This document shows positions 11,793-22,617 of a stretch of DNA of 64,000 nt, one piece after another. The translations under genes and the position numbers were made by a program. Below the pieces are notes generated by a model. It worked only from the letters and a program-made list of their open reading frames with translations, had not been told where the DNA came from and ran no database searches. The stretch is from Austropuccinia psidii. Lineage: Eukaryota; Basidiomycota; Pucciniomycetes; Pucciniales; Sphaerophragmiaceae. The stretch covers positions 18,948,499 through 19,012,498 of the forward strand of contig JALGQZ010000015.1 of assembly GCA_023105745.1 (NCBI GenBank). The letters run 5' to 3'. Each line of letters begins with the position of its first letter. The first letter of the stretch is position 1.

Positions 11793-13186
11793 TAAAAAAG
11801 GCTCATCATTGATGAGACTGTTTAGTCCTCCTAGAGGCTCTGAATCTCCTTAAATGAAGGTTCCCATCTGGTATGGCATCCTCTGCCAACCATTTGTCTT
11901 TATCTGCTGTCTAGTTCTTGTGAGCCTTTGAGATATGACCACATACCCAATAAGGTCACAAAAAAGACTCTGAATAAATATAACTTTAATACAATTATAT
12001 TAAAATTACTTAGAATAAATATACATTAAGAATAATTACTTAAATATACAAAAAATACCATAAATTGGTATAAAAATTGGTTTAACTTAAAAACCAATGA
12101 ATCAACATGTAAATTAAATTATACCATTGAATTCCCCATGGAAAAATACACATATACCACTTTTATGGCATATCTGTAAAGCCAATATTTAAGGAATTAT
12201 AAGGTATAATACCTTATAAAAACCATAAAACCTTATTTATCTCAGAAATTAATGAAACAACATGTGAAATAAATTGTATCAGTGGATTCCCCACAAAAAT
12301 CCACATATAAAACAATTAATAAGCTAATTCCCAAAATCAATACTTAAGGAATTATCCTGAATATATGCACTTTTTTGGTCAACGCATATATTCAGTGATC
12401 ATAGCTAATATCTTCTAAACTATACATGCTAGAATGATGAACCAAAAATAAAGTTACCACGTAATTACTGTAAGAACACAGATATGAACTTTATTTTGCA
12501 AATTATAAACAAGGTTAAGACTTATGAGGAAATATTGATAAAAATCAACAGAGCTGTTGACCACTTTGTTGTGAAAGTAGTCCAAACTAAAAAAAAGTAT
12601 ACAGTTGGATTCTACTAGTTTATTCGAGAAGAATGACGTAATTTTTATTGTTAAATTCAGGGTATAACCCCCTGAAATCAAGGTTTGAAGTTTAAAATAT
12701 TGAATTTCGACAGAAAAGATGAGTTACAAGAAAAATCATCAAAATTAGAGTTTTGATGATGTAATGAAAAGCTCTTGGCAGCATAATAAGGTTATGTCAG
12801 GCTATCAGAATTCACTCTCTGAATTTCTGTAGCGTGAAAACCTTAAAAGTTATTGAGGATCAAAGTTTGAGCTTAAATTGAGCTGTTATGATCACATACT
12901 GTAACCTTAAATTAAGTTTAACAGTCTTAATAGTAATACAATTGGTGAATACTATTAGTTTATGATTAAAACTAATAAAATCCACGAATTTTGGGGTTCT
13001 GCCAAGCCTCTGATGTCATCACAATTAGAGTTATAGTGATAACTCTAAATAATGGTGTAATAATGATGTAATATGGTTTGATCATGATGTAATCACCCTC
13101 AAACCTTAAAATATTGATCAATTCCAGTGGATATGATCAGTACACGTCTACTAGAAGCCTGTTGGACTCTAGGAGGGAGGTATTTA

Positions 13187-13196
13187 CTATAAATAG
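13187..13196 (+). promoter_or_regulatory. TATA box, element A 5' LTR
   Basis: CTATAAATAG, followed by AGCTC and a pyrimidine-rich stretch (TTTTTACTCTGTTTTCCCC) where transcription could start about 25-35 bases downstream. The identical site in the 3' LTR is at 21855-21864. Confidence 0.7.
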
Positions 13197-13640
13197 AGCT
13201 CTTTTTACTCTGTTTTCCCCTCAGACGCATCAAAAACATTAAATCAATTAAATCAAAAGGTAATTTTCTTTATTCTTTATATATAAAAGCATTATATTAT
13301 TAAAAGACCAAAGACCACCTTGCTATAATCATCTATTTTGACGTGATTAAATCATTTATTTAATTGTTTTTGTTAAAAATCTCTCTAAAACCCATTTCCA
13401 CGTAAAAATCCAGAATAATTTGTAATTTTCTTTATTTTTATTGTAAATACAATTTGAAAAAGTTGTATTTATATTTTTTGGCGTAAAATGTTTCAAAATT
13501 ATTATATTAAGGGTTAAAAGTAGGTTATTCTCTCTTATTATAATAATTTCTCTATTATTACTCTCTTAATAACTCTTTAATTAATATAAATAGTATTTAT
13601 ATTAATTCATAACTTTAATATTAGTAATATTATTGTTATT

Positions 13641-13668
13641 AATTGTTTTTTATTAATAAAAAACAATT
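13641..13668 (+). other. AT hairpin in R/U5 of element A
   Basis: Inverted repeat with arms AATTGTTTTTTA and TAAAAAACAATT around a 4-base loop. It is conserved in the 3' LTR. It would form in the leader RNA. A role in packaging, dimerisation or polyadenylation is speculation. Confidence 0.55.
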
Positions 13669-13944
13669 TTTTATGCCTTTATTATTTGTTGGTAACAATA
13701 ATAAAGAGCTTTTTAATATATTAATTATTTTATATTAATATATTTATTTATTATATTATATTTTCATAATATAAATTATATTATTATATTTATTTAATAA
13801 TATAAATATTTTACGCCATAATAATAATAATTATTTATTATTATTATATTTTTAATCTTATTTATTCAATTTATAAGGACATTCAGAGTACAATAAGTAA
13901 TAAATTAGTAATTTTTACTTATTGTTTCATAGTCAAACCTTACA

Positions 13945-14445
13945 TTTGGGGGCCCAACCGGGATATTTACTTAAAAGACCTTTAAAAAGATTCTATTTGG
14001 GTTTATCCAATAATAAATTATATTTATAATCATAAAATTATATAATAATTTTATATTTTATTGATTCTAAAAGCTATTGAGGCATTTGGAAAGCAATTGT
14101 ACTGTCTTACACGTGGTTTTTCACATCCTTAGACTTGCAAGAACTTTCTTTGAGTGACTCTAGTGATTAAAAAAGATAATTTATAAATTAAAAATAATTT
14201 TTATTATAATTTTATAAGAATCATATTCATTTTTTATTTTATTCTTTGAAAATAAAAATATACATAAAAAATATTAAAAAATATTAAAAACCAATAAAAA
14301 AAGTTATTTTTATTCATTTTTATTCATTTCTTTATTTATTTCATTTTTTTTAAGATATAAAAGCAATTTCTACGTGGAAAATTGCCATATCTTTCCAAAA
14401 ATAACACTTCTTATAAAAAGACTTATATTTATTTGTCTTTTTTAG
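13945..14445 (+). other. element A leader: primer-binding-like site and ATG-free 5' UTR
   Basis: TTTGGGGGCCCAACCGGGA directly follows the LTR, where the tRNA primer site is expected. A TGG is present, but I cannot assign a tRNA. The same TTTGGGG(G)CC start occurs next to the 5' LTRs of B, C and D. The rest is A/T-rich and contains no ATG. It ends in the splice-acceptor-like TTATTTGTCTTTTTTAG at 14445. Confidence 0.65.
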
Positions 14446-15363
14446 TGTTTGAAGATAACCCAACAGAAGACAACCAAGCTACTGTTGAGAGATTGGTGGA
14501 AGAAACTTGTCAAAGTTCTCCAACACCAGTTATCACCAAAAGAAAGAAAGCTAAGAAATTAGACTTTCCAGGGCCCACCATTCAAGACTCTGAAGGTGAG
14601 CACCTCTTTTTAAATTGCCATAAAAGAATTTTATTCTAAAATACTTTTATTTTTTCTTATTCTTTAATTATGACTACCAGAAGAGGTTCCCAATACTCCA
14701 TCCAATCAGATGGAGCTGGACTCAGAAGTAGAATTGATCCCTCAAAAGGGAAAAGAAAGGGCAATATCCCCAGTGGAACAGAATCCACACAAGGAAGTGC
14801 CTTATCCCAAAGGCAAGTCCCAGAAATGCCCATGATATCTGAGCCTGAATTAGAACTAGGTATGAGTAACTCAAACAGGTACAAATCACATTCAGAGGGC
14901 TCAAATAGACATCTACATGAGCCAGTACAAGCAGTATTGCACAGTGTACAAGGACAAAGATTGGGAAATGTTGCCTCAAATACACCAAGGAGTGATGAAC
15001 TCCTGGCACATCCTGAAAAAGTTCCTCAAAGAGGAGGAGATAGTGAAATACTCCAATGGATGGAATCCACTGTCATCCAAACCTCAAATCAAAAAAATCA
15101 AGGATTACCATGCCAAAAAGAGGGAGGCAACCAAGGAAGAAGCCCCAGTAGCTTCTACCAGCAAGCCCCAAGCCAACCCACTTCCCCAAGAAGGGAAGAA
15201 GAACAAGAAAAAGCATTGGAGGAAACCATATTCCCCAAGCTACAGAATCCCAAGAATCCAAAAGGATGCCATGGACAATGTTTTCAACATGGCCAGAACC
15301 TTGATGGAATTCAAGGACAAGGAAGAGCAAAGAATGAGACAACCTCATTTCCCAAAGAAATAA
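14446..15363 (+). CDS. ORF0 of element A: spliced protein overlapping gag in another frame
   Basis: Proposed exons are 14446-14595, 14681-14812 and 14879-15363 (stop TAA). Intron 1 (14596-14680) has donor GAAG|GTGAGC and acceptor ACTACCAG. Intron 2 (14813-14878) has a GC donor AAAG|GCAAGT and acceptor CTCAAACAG, and removes a cluster of in-frame stops. Both junctions keep phase 1. The product would be about 255 residues: a basic stretch KRKKAKK in exon 1, then [17 protein letters not shown] and a Lys-rich tail. The DW..Q..HQ and GWNP motifs are shared with ORF0 of B and C, and the tail ([10 protein letters not shown]) with D. From 14681 on it overlaps gag, which is in a different frame. Exon 1 has no ATG; it starts TG right after an AG, so a leader exon ending in A would complete the start codon. 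Function unknown. Splicing is predicted, not observed. Confidence 0.68.
14596..14680 (+). other. predicted intron 1 of ORF0 (A), contains the gag start codon
   Basis: 85 bases, GTGAGC..CTACCAG. The gag-pol ATG at 14670 lies 11 bases before its end, so splicing removes the Gag start. Equivalent introns: 28360-28293 (B, 68 bases) and 44557-44640 (C, 84 bases). Confidence 0.65.
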
Positions 15364-18300
15364 CCTTGTCCAAAGATGTTGTAAATACTTTAACAGAAAT
15401 TAAAAATAGTATATTACCTCTAAAAGAAATTAAAGACAGTTTATTATCACTACAAGAAATAAATAACAATTTATCTTCTTTAACAAAAATTGTTGTACAA
15501 AACAAGAAAGAAATTGACAACATTAAGTTTATTGTTGAAAATAATAAACCAAAAAATTTAATTGACAATACTCAAAAATTAATACAAGGACAACAAGAAT
15601 TGTATAAATACATAAAAGATATCAAAGATAAGACTTTGACAATCAATTATGATGTGAGTATTGACAATCTTACAGAAAAATTAAATAAATTAAGTATTTC
15701 TGTAGAAAAATTTGAAGAAAAGACTTCATCACACCAAAAATTACTTTTGGACCATGTGGAAAAAAGTGATGAAGCAAGAATGCATCTGAAAGATGATATT
15801 CAAAGTGAAATAAGGCTTATTACAGAAAAAATGGATAAAATTAATGAGGCTAATTTAAATATGCCAAAGTTATCAACACCATTTTCTCATATAAGAAGCC
15901 CTATTAAAACAAAAGAGGAATTGTCAAATCCTTTCATAACAGACTTGAGTCACCAAGATAATAACCAAGTCTTAATGAAGGAAGCACCTCAATTGAAGGA
16001 ATGGCCAACATTCACAGGAGAAGGTGAATATGACCACATGTCATTCATTAAAACAATTGACATGTTACAAGAAGATTATGCCATACCAGATGAATTAATC
16101 ACTGCAAGATTACATTCTTTGTTTGAGAAATCTGCAAAAAGATGGTATTATGGCATAAGACAAACAAATGGTAAAAATACCTGGTCTTGGTGGAAACAAG
16201 AAATAATCACCAAGTGGGCAAATGATGCCTGGAGGTATAAGATAGAAAATGCATTTGAAAACTCTTTCTTTGACCCAGAGAAAGATAAACCTTTAACTTG
16301 GTTCCTAAAACAAGTTGAAAGGCTTAATGCACTGTACCCAGAAATGTCACAGAAGATGGTGCATATGAAAATACTTAAAAAATGTGGAGGGGAACTAGAA
16401 CATGCCCTAAGAAGCAGGTGTATAGAACCATGCTCCACAGAAGAGTATATAAATGCACTAGAAGATATAGTGACAAGAACAAAAATTGGCAGGACTTGGA
16501 AAAAATTGGACATTAAAAGCCCAAATAAACCATTTATCAAGAAAGATAAATCAAAAGAATCCTTCAAACCCAATACATCCAACAATAATGAGCAAAGAAA
16601 ATGCCATAAATGTGGAGGTATTGGACACTTAGCCAATAATTGCCTTAAAAAAGCAAAGATTAATGAAATTGTGGAAACAGAAAACCACAATGACAAAGAA
16701 GAAGAATCTGACTCTGAAAAAGAGACAGAAGAATCAGAAAGCTCTGAAAGTGATGAAATCAATATAATTAATGCACAAATTAATAATATTGATATAATTT
16801 ATGAAGTACTGGATGTTAACTCAAACTTGCCACAAGTTGGAACATCTGACACAAATCTGACAAACATACAAGATGCCAAAATGTATAGAACCAAACCTGC
16901 AAGAGGAATGGGATATACAGCTGGAAAATCAAGTATTAGTATTGTTATGGTTGATAACCAAGAAGGAAAGGTTAACTTAGATACAGGAGCATATTGCACC
17001 TGTGTTGGCAAAAATTATTTAAAAACCATTGTCCCAGACTGGCAAGAAAAACTTATGCCAATACAAGGTGTCAAATTTAGTAGTGCAAGTGAGAGCATGA
17101 AGCCCCTTGGAATAATTGATTTAACACTAATTTTTCCTCATCCCTCACAATGTGTCAGAATCAAAGTAGAGTTTGTAGTAATGGACAACTGTACTAGTAA
17201 TCATTTCATACTTGGAAATGACTACTTATCAATCTATGGTATAGATATCTCCAACCAAAAGGATAGATATTTTACCATAGGAGATAATAAAAGACAAAAG
17301 TTTGGATTCTTAAATAACAAAAAACAAATCACAGTTATTAAGAATGAGGAAAAAATTCCAGAAAAAGAACTTTTTATATCTGAACAACTCAAAGTGGCAG
17401 AATTCAATCAAGAATTAACAGAAAAAATGAATGAAAAATTGATTGACCTCTTATTTAAGTATAAAAATGCCTTTGCAACTGACAAAGAGCCACTAGGTGC
17501 CATAATTGGACATGAAGTGGATATAATTCTTAATGTAGAAAAACCTTACCCACCTTTATTAAGAAGACCTGCTTATCCAGCCAGTCCAAGAGCTAGAGAA
17601 GCCCTAGAGGTGCACATTAAAGAATTAATGGACCTTGGAGTATTAAGAAAGGTTGGACATAATGAGCAAGTAGAAGTTACTACACCTGTCATTATAACTT
17701 GGCATAATGGAAAATCAAGGATGGTAGGAGACTTCAGAGCCCTGAATACCTATACCATTCCAGACAGATATCCAATACCCAGAATCCATGAGACATTGAC
17801 CCAATTGTCACAAGCTAAGTTCATCACAGCTATGGATGCTCTTAAGGGTTTTCATCAAAGTGTCTTAACAGACAATGCCAAGAAACTACTAAGAATAATA
17901 GTCCATTGTGGAATTTTTGAATACTTAAGAATGCCATTTGGGATAAAAAATGCACCTTCCCATTATCAAAGAATGATGAATACCATATTTCCTGAAGAAT
18001 TATCAGAAGGATGGTTAATAATCTACATTGATGATATCATAGTTTGCTCAGAAACTTGGGAAAATCACCTGACAAGACTAGAAAGGGTACTACAGAAAAT
18101 AGTCCAAGTAAATATGAAAATTTCATTGAAAAAGTGTCATTTTGCATATAGTGAATTGAAAGCCCTAGGACATGTAGTATCTGGACTTAGTCTAGGCATA
18201 GACAAAAATAAAGTAGCAGCAGTACTACTTAAACCAATGCCTCAAACTAAAAAAGAAATGCAATCATTTCTAGGATTTGCTGGTTACTATAGACAGCATA

Positions 18301-20468
18301 TAAAGGACTTTGCAAAGATTGCTAAATCCTTGTATAAGCTATGTGACCAACAAACAGTCTATGAGATGACAGAAGAAAGAGTCAAAGCATATGAAGAATT
18401 GAAAAATTCTTTAACAAATGCCCCATTTCTTCTAATGCCAGATTGGAAACTACCTTTCAAACTGTACATTGATGCTTGTGGAGAAGGACTAGGTGCTGCA
18501 CTTCACCAAACACAAATTATCAATGATAAACCAGTGGAAGGACCAATTTGTTTCATTTCAAGGCAGATAAAGCCAACAGAAGCAAGGTATGGAGCAAGCC
18601 AAATGGAATGCTTATGCCTAGTGTGGGATTTAGAAAAGCTGCATTATTATTTGGATGGCACAGTATTTGATGTAATCACAGACTGTAATGCTGTGAAATC
18701 ACTATTAAATATGAAGACTCCAAATAGACATATGCTGAGATGGCAAATTGCTATCCAAGAATATAGGGGAAATATGACTATTGTTCATAAATCTGGAAAT
18801 ATTCATAAAAATGCAGATGGTCTTAGCAGATGGGCTCTAGCAAATACCCCTGACAATCCAGCATGGGTACCACAAGAAGAGCACCATAAAGAAGGAATAT
18901 GTGTTACAGACATTGGCACAGAATTCTTTAACCAAGTTAAAGAAAGCTATAAGACAGACAAAAATTGCCATATCTTAAGCCAACTTCTAATGAAAGACTG
19001 CAAAGATCCATCACTTTCATCAAAACTAGATGAAATATGGAAAAAAGCATATGATGAAGGAAGATTCCACCTCCTTGATGGAATCCTTTACCATAGAACA
19101 AAACACACATGTGTTATGGCCTTAACAGACAGAACACTAATAAACACTATTTTACATGAGTGTCATGATAGTGTTGCATCTGGACATCTCTCAGAAGATA
19201 GGACACTAGAGAGGGTGAAAACCTGCTCTTGGTGGCCAAATTGGAAGAAAGATGTTGCAGAGTACTGCCAAACCTGTGACAGATGCCAAAAAGCCAACAG
19301 AGCCACAGGAAAGAAATTTGGAATGATGATCCAAATCCAAGAACCAAAATCCCCATGGGAAATAGTTCATATGGATTGGGTAACAGCCTTACCTCCAGGA
19401 GGAGACAGGAGTTATAATGCATGCCTAGTATTAGTTGACAGGTACAGTAAAACTCCCATTTTCTTACCATGTCATAAAGATGACACAGCTATGGATACAG
19501 CCATAATGATATGGAATAAAGTCATTAGCCACACAGGCTTATTCCAAAATATTATAAGTGATAGAGACCCAAAGTTCACTTCAGCATTATGGACAAATCT
19601 CCATAACTTGTTTGGGACAAAATTATCATTCTCAACAGCTTATCATCCTCAAACTGATGGTCTAGCAGAAAGAATGATACAGACCCTAGAGGATATGATC
19701 AGAAGATTCTGTGCTTATGGGCTAGAATTCAAAGATTCTGATGGTTTTACCCATGATTGGTGTACACTAATACCAGCACTTGAACTGGCATATAAGACAT
19801 CAATCCATTCTTCTACTGGCAAAACACCAGCAATGCTAGAGAAAGGTTGGAATCCAAGACTTCCTTATGATACCCTCAAAAAGGACTTAGTGGATATACA
19901 TCCAACAGCAAGCAGCTTCAAGATAATGCTTGACAAAGCAAGACACCATGCAAACAGATGCATGCAAGATTCTTTTAAATATGCAAAAGAAAGATGGGAT
20001 AAAAGTCATAAACCACCTGATTTCAAAATAGGGGACTTGGTTTTAGTATCAACCCTTAATTTCAATAACATAAAAGGCCCAAAGAAATTGAAAGATTCCT
20101 TTGCAGGACCATTTATGATAAAAGCACTTCATGGACCCAATGCTGTGCAATTAGAACTCACAGGTGAACTAATGAACAAACACCCAACTTTCCCTGTAAG
20201 TCTGATAAAACCTTACAGTTCAAGTGACAAGGAATTATTTCCACTAAGAAATAAACCCCCACTTGAAATTCCCCCCTTGGAGGAAGGAGAGGAAAAGAGA
20301 ATAGTAAAAGTCCTTAAAGAAAGAAGGACAAGAAACAAAAAAGAAAGGGAATACCTTGTAAGGTATAGAAATTCAACTCAAGAAGATGAATGGCTGCTTG
20401 AGAAAGATATAACAAATGCTGATAAATTACTAAGAAGGTTCAGACATGAAAGAAAACCTGAAAAATAA
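14670..20468 (+). CDS. Gag-Pol polyprotein of element A
   Basis: One open frame of 1932 codons. In order: low-complexity N-terminus; long coiled-coil-like region (about 230-395); capsid-like domain beginning [11 protein letters not shown] (about 445-590); zinc knuckle [14 protein letters not shown] (about 645-658); acidic linker; aspartic protease LDTGA (about 770); reverse transcriptase with YIDD at 1119-1122; RNase H starting [14 protein letters not shown] (Asp about 1268); integrase HHCC zinc domain (HECH..CQTCDRC, from about 1496); catalytic D1569, D1631 and E1667, with 35 residues between the last two; C-terminal chromodomain-like segment ([18 protein letters not shown]). All key catalytic residues are present. 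The ATG is the first in the unspliced RNA if the two LTR ATGs of this copy are ignored. Order PR-RT-RH-IN plus chromodomain defines a Ty3 chromovirus. I found no CpG in the whole frame. Confidence 0.97.
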   Translation: MTTRRGSQYSIQSDGAGLRSRIDPSKGKRKGNIPSGTESTQGSALSQRQVPEMPMISEPELELGMSNSNRYKSHSEGSNRHLHEPVQAVLHSVQGQRLGNVASNTPRSDELLAHPEKVPQRGGDSEILQWMESTVIQTSNQKNQGLPCQKEGGNQGRSPSSFYQQAPSQPTSPRREEEQEKALEETIFPKLQNPKNPKGCHGQCFQHGQNLDGIQGQGRAKNETTSFPKEITLSKDVVNTLTEIKNSILPLKEIKDSLLSLQEINNNLSSLTKIVVQNKKEIDNIKFIVENNKPKNLIDNTQKLIQGQQELYKYIKDIKDKTLTINYDVSIDNLTEKLNKLSISVEKFEEKTSSHQKLLLDHVEKSDEARMHLKDDIQSEIRLITEKMDKINEANLNMPKLSTPFSHIRSPIKTKEELSNPFITDLSHQDNNQVLMKEAPQLKEWPTFTGEGEYDHMSFIKTIDMLQEDYAIPDELITARLHSLFEKSAKRWYYGIRQTNGKNTWSWWKQEIITKWANDAWRYKIENAFENSFFDPEKDKPLTWFLKQVERLNALYPEMSQKMVHMKILKKCGGELEHALRSRCIEPCSTEEYINALEDIVTRTKIGRTWKKLDIKSPNKPFIKKDKSKESFKPNTSNNNEQRKCHKCGGIGHLANNCLKKAKINEIVETENHNDKEEESDSEKETEESESSESDEINIINAQINNIDIIYEVLDVNSNLPQVGTSDTNLTNIQDAKMYRTKPARGMGYTAGKSSISIVMVDNQEGKVNLDTGAYCTCVGKNYLKTIVPDWQEKLMPIQGVKFSSASESMKPLGIIDLTLIFPHPSQCVRIKVEFVVMDNCTSNHFILGNDYLSIYGIDISNQKDRYFTIGDNKRQKFGFLNNKKQITVIKNEEKIPEKELFISEQLKVAEFNQELTEKMNEKLIDLLFKYKNAFATDKEPLGAIIGHEVDIILNVEKPYPPLLRRPAYPASPRAREALEVHIKELMDLGVLRKVGHNEQVEVTTPVIITWHNGKSRMVGDFRALNTYTIPDRYPIPRIHETLTQLSQAKFITAMDALKGFHQSVLTDNAKKLLRIIVHCGIFEYLRMPFGIKNAPSHYQRMMNTIFPEELSEGWLIIYIDDIIVCSETWENHLTRLERVLQKIVQVNMKISLKKCHFAYSELKALGHVVSGLSLGIDKNKVAAVLLKPMPQTKKEMQSFLGFAGYYRQHIKDFAKIAKSLYKLCDQQTVYEMTEERVKAYEELKNSLTNAPFLLMPDWKLPFKLYIDACGEGLGAALHQTQIINDKPVEGPICFISRQIKPTEARYGASQMECLCLVWDLEKLHYYLDGTVFDVITDCNAVKSLLNMKTPNRHMLRWQIAIQEYRGNMTIVHKSGNIHKNADGLSRWALANTPDNPAWVPQEEHHKEGICVTDIGTEFFNQVKESYKTDKNCHILSQLLMKDCKDPSLSSKLDEIWKKAYDEGRFHLLDGILYHRTKHTCVMALTDRTLINTILHECHDSVASGHLSEDRTLERVKTCSWWPNWKKDVAEYCQTCDRCQKANRATGKKFGMMIQIQEPKSPWEIVHMDWVTALPPGGDRSYNACLVLVDRYSKTPIFLPCHKDDTAMDTAIMIWNKVISHTGLFQNIISDRDPKFTSALWTNLHNLFGTKLSFSTAYHPQTDGLAERMIQTLEDMIRRFCAYGLEFKDSDGFTHDWCTLIPALELAYKTSIHSSTGKTPAMLEKGWNPRLPYDTLKKDLVDIHPTASSFKIMLDKARHHANRCMQDSFKYAKERWDKSHKPPDFKIGDLVLVSTLNFNNIKGPKKLKDSFAGPFMIKALHGPNAVQLELTGELMNKHPTFPVSLIKPYSSSDKELFPLRNKPPLEIPPLEEGEEKRIVKVLKERRTRNKKEREYLVRYRNSTQEDEWLLEKDITNADKLLRRFRHERKPEK

Positions 20469-20574
20469 AAAGTTAAGCATTATTGAGCTTCAAGACTAAC
20501 AAAAGTCTATTGAAGAGGTAGGACAGTGGATGATACCCTAATCACACATATCAGATTGTGGTACAATCTTTTTT

Positions 20575-20586
20575 GGTGGTAGGGAA
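20575..20586 (+). promoter_or_regulatory. polypurine tract of element A
   Basis: GGTGGTAGGGAA, immediately upstream of the 3' LTR and preceded by a T-run. The same sequence borders the 3' LTR of element D (complement at 34548-34559). It is the expected plus-strand primer. Confidence 0.85.
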
Positions 20587-22612
20587 TGTGAGCCTTTGAG
20601 ATATGACCACATACCCAATAAGGTCACAAAAAAGACTCTGAATAAATATAACTTTAATATAATTATATTAAAATTACTTAGAATAAATATAAATTAAGAA
20701 TAATTACTTAAATATACAAAAAATACCATAAATTGGTATAAAAATTGGTTTAACTTAAAAACCAATGAATCAACATGTAAATTAAATTATACCATTGGAT
20801 TCCCCATGGAAAAATACACATATACCACTTTTATGGCATATCTGTAAAGCCAATATTTAAGGAATTATAAGGTATAATACCTTATAAAAACCATAAAACC
20901 TTATTTATCTCCGAAATTAATGAAACAACATGTGAAATAAATTGTATCAGTGGATTCCCCACAAAAATTCACATATAAAACAATTAATAAGCTAATTCCC
21001 AAAATCAATACTTAAGGAATTATCCTGAATATATGCACTTTTTTGGTCAACGCATATATTCAGTGATCATAGCTAATATCTTCTAAACTATACATGCTAG
21101 AATGATGAACCAAAAATAAAGTTACCACGTAATTACTGTAAGAACACAGATATGAACTTTATTTTGCAAATTATAAACAAGGTTAAGACTTATGAGGAAA
21201 TATTGATAAAAATCAACAGAGCTGTTGACCACTTTGTTGTGAAAGTAGTCCAAACTAAAAAAAAGTATACAGTTGGATTCTACTAGTTTATTCGAGAAGA
21301 ATGACGTAATTTTTATTGTTAAATTCAGGGTATAACCCCCTGAAATCAAGGTTTGAAGTTTAAAATATTGAATTTCGACAGAAAAGATGAGTTACAAGAA
21401 AAATCATCAAAATTAGAGTTTTGATGATGTAATGAAAAGCTCTTGGCAGCATAATAAGGTTATGTCAGGCTATCAGAATTCACTCTCTGAATTGCTGTAG
21501 CGTGAAAACCTTAAAAGTTATTGAGGATCAAAGTTTGAGCTTAAATTGAGCTGTTATGATCACATACTGTAACCTTAAATTAAGTTTAACAGTCTTAATA
21601 GTAATAAAATTGGTGAATAATATTAGTTTATGATTAAAACTAATAAAATCCACGAATTTTGGGGTTCTGCCAAGCCTCTGATGTCATCACAATTAGAGTT
21701 ATAGTGATAACTCTAAATAATGGTGTAATAATGATGTAATATGGTTTGATCATGATGTAATCACCCTCAAACCTTAAAATATTGATCAATTCCAGTGGAT
21801 ATGATCAGTACACGTCTACTAGAAGCCTTTTGGACTCTAGGAGGGAGGTATTTACTATAAATAGAGCTCTTTTTACTCTGTTTTCCCCTCAGACGCATCA
21901 AAAACATTAAATCAATTAAATCAAAAGGTAATTTTCTTTATTCTTTATATATAAAAGCATTATATTATTAAAAGACCAAAGACCACCTTGCTATAATCAT
22001 CTATTTTGACGTGATTAAATCATTTATTTAATTGTTTTTGTTAAAAATCTCTCTAAAACCCATTTCCACGTAAAAATCCAGAATAATTTGTAATTTTCTT
22101 TATTTTTATTGTAAATACAATTTGAAAAAGTTGTATTTATATTTTTTGGCGTAAAATACTTCAAAATTATTATATTAAGTGTTAAAAGTAGGTTATTCTC
22201 TCTTATTATAATAATTTCTCTATTATTACTCTCTTAATAACTCTTTAATTAATATAAATAGTATTTATATTAATTCATAACTTTAATATTAGTAATATTA
22301 TTGTTATTAATTGTTTTTTATTAATAAAAAACAATTTTTTACGCCTTTATTATTTGTTGGTAACAATAATAAAGAGCTTTTTAATATATTAATTATTTTA
22401 TATTAATATATTTATTTATTATATTATATTTTCATAATATAAATTATATTATTATATTTATTTAATAATATAATTATTTTACGCCATAATAATAATAATT
22501 ATTTATTATTATTATATTTTTAATCTTATTTATTCAATTTATAAGGACATTCAGAGTACAATAAGTAATAAATTAGTAATTTTTACTTATTGTTTCATAG
22601 TCAAACCTTACA
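20587..22612 (+). repeat. element A 3' LTR
   Basis: 2026 bp, TGTGAGCC..CCTTACA, collinear with 11919-13944. TATA at 21855-21864. Unlike the 5' LTR it has no ATG between the TATA box and its end, because the positions matching 13488 and 13671 read TACTTC and ACGCC. Confidence 0.95.
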
Positions 22613-22617
22613 GTTCT

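Larger units (their letters stand above)
11919..13944 (+). repeat. element A 5' LTR
   Basis: It is 2026 bp, TG..CA bounded. U3 carries several ATGATGTAAT/TGACGTAA words (12635, 13060-13100). The TATA box is at 13187-13196. R/U5 is extremely AT-rich with hairpins near 13641-13668 and an inverted pair GGCGTAAAAT (about 13479) / ATTTTACGCC (about 13808). A possible splice donor AAAAG|GTAATT lies near 13259. Two ATGs in R/U5 (about 13488 and 13671) are absent from the 3' LTR copy, so they look like recent mutations. Confidence 0.95.
11919..22612 (+). mobile_element. Ty3-type chromovirus element A, intact and young
   Basis: LTRs 11919-13944 and 20587-22612, both exactly 2026 bp and differing at about 14 positions by eye, with no length change. 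They start TGTGAGCC and end CCTTACA. The target duplication GTTCT is at 11914-11918 and 22613-22617. A primer-site-like TTTGGGGGCCCAACC follows the 5' LTR and the purine tract GGTGGTAGGGAA precedes the 3' LTR. It carries a single uninterrupted gag-pol and the spliced overlapping ORF0. It is inserted into element B's integrase/chromodomain region: the host reading frame (RFKN, then a TAG, then ADKDKW) resumes on the far side. It could still be mobile, which is inference. Confidence 0.96.

Noticed and set aside
12454..12681. 75-codon minus-strand ORF, identical at 21122-21349
   Set aside because: It is antisense in the LTR of element A. Identity at both places only reflects the paired LTRs, and there is no start context or similarity.
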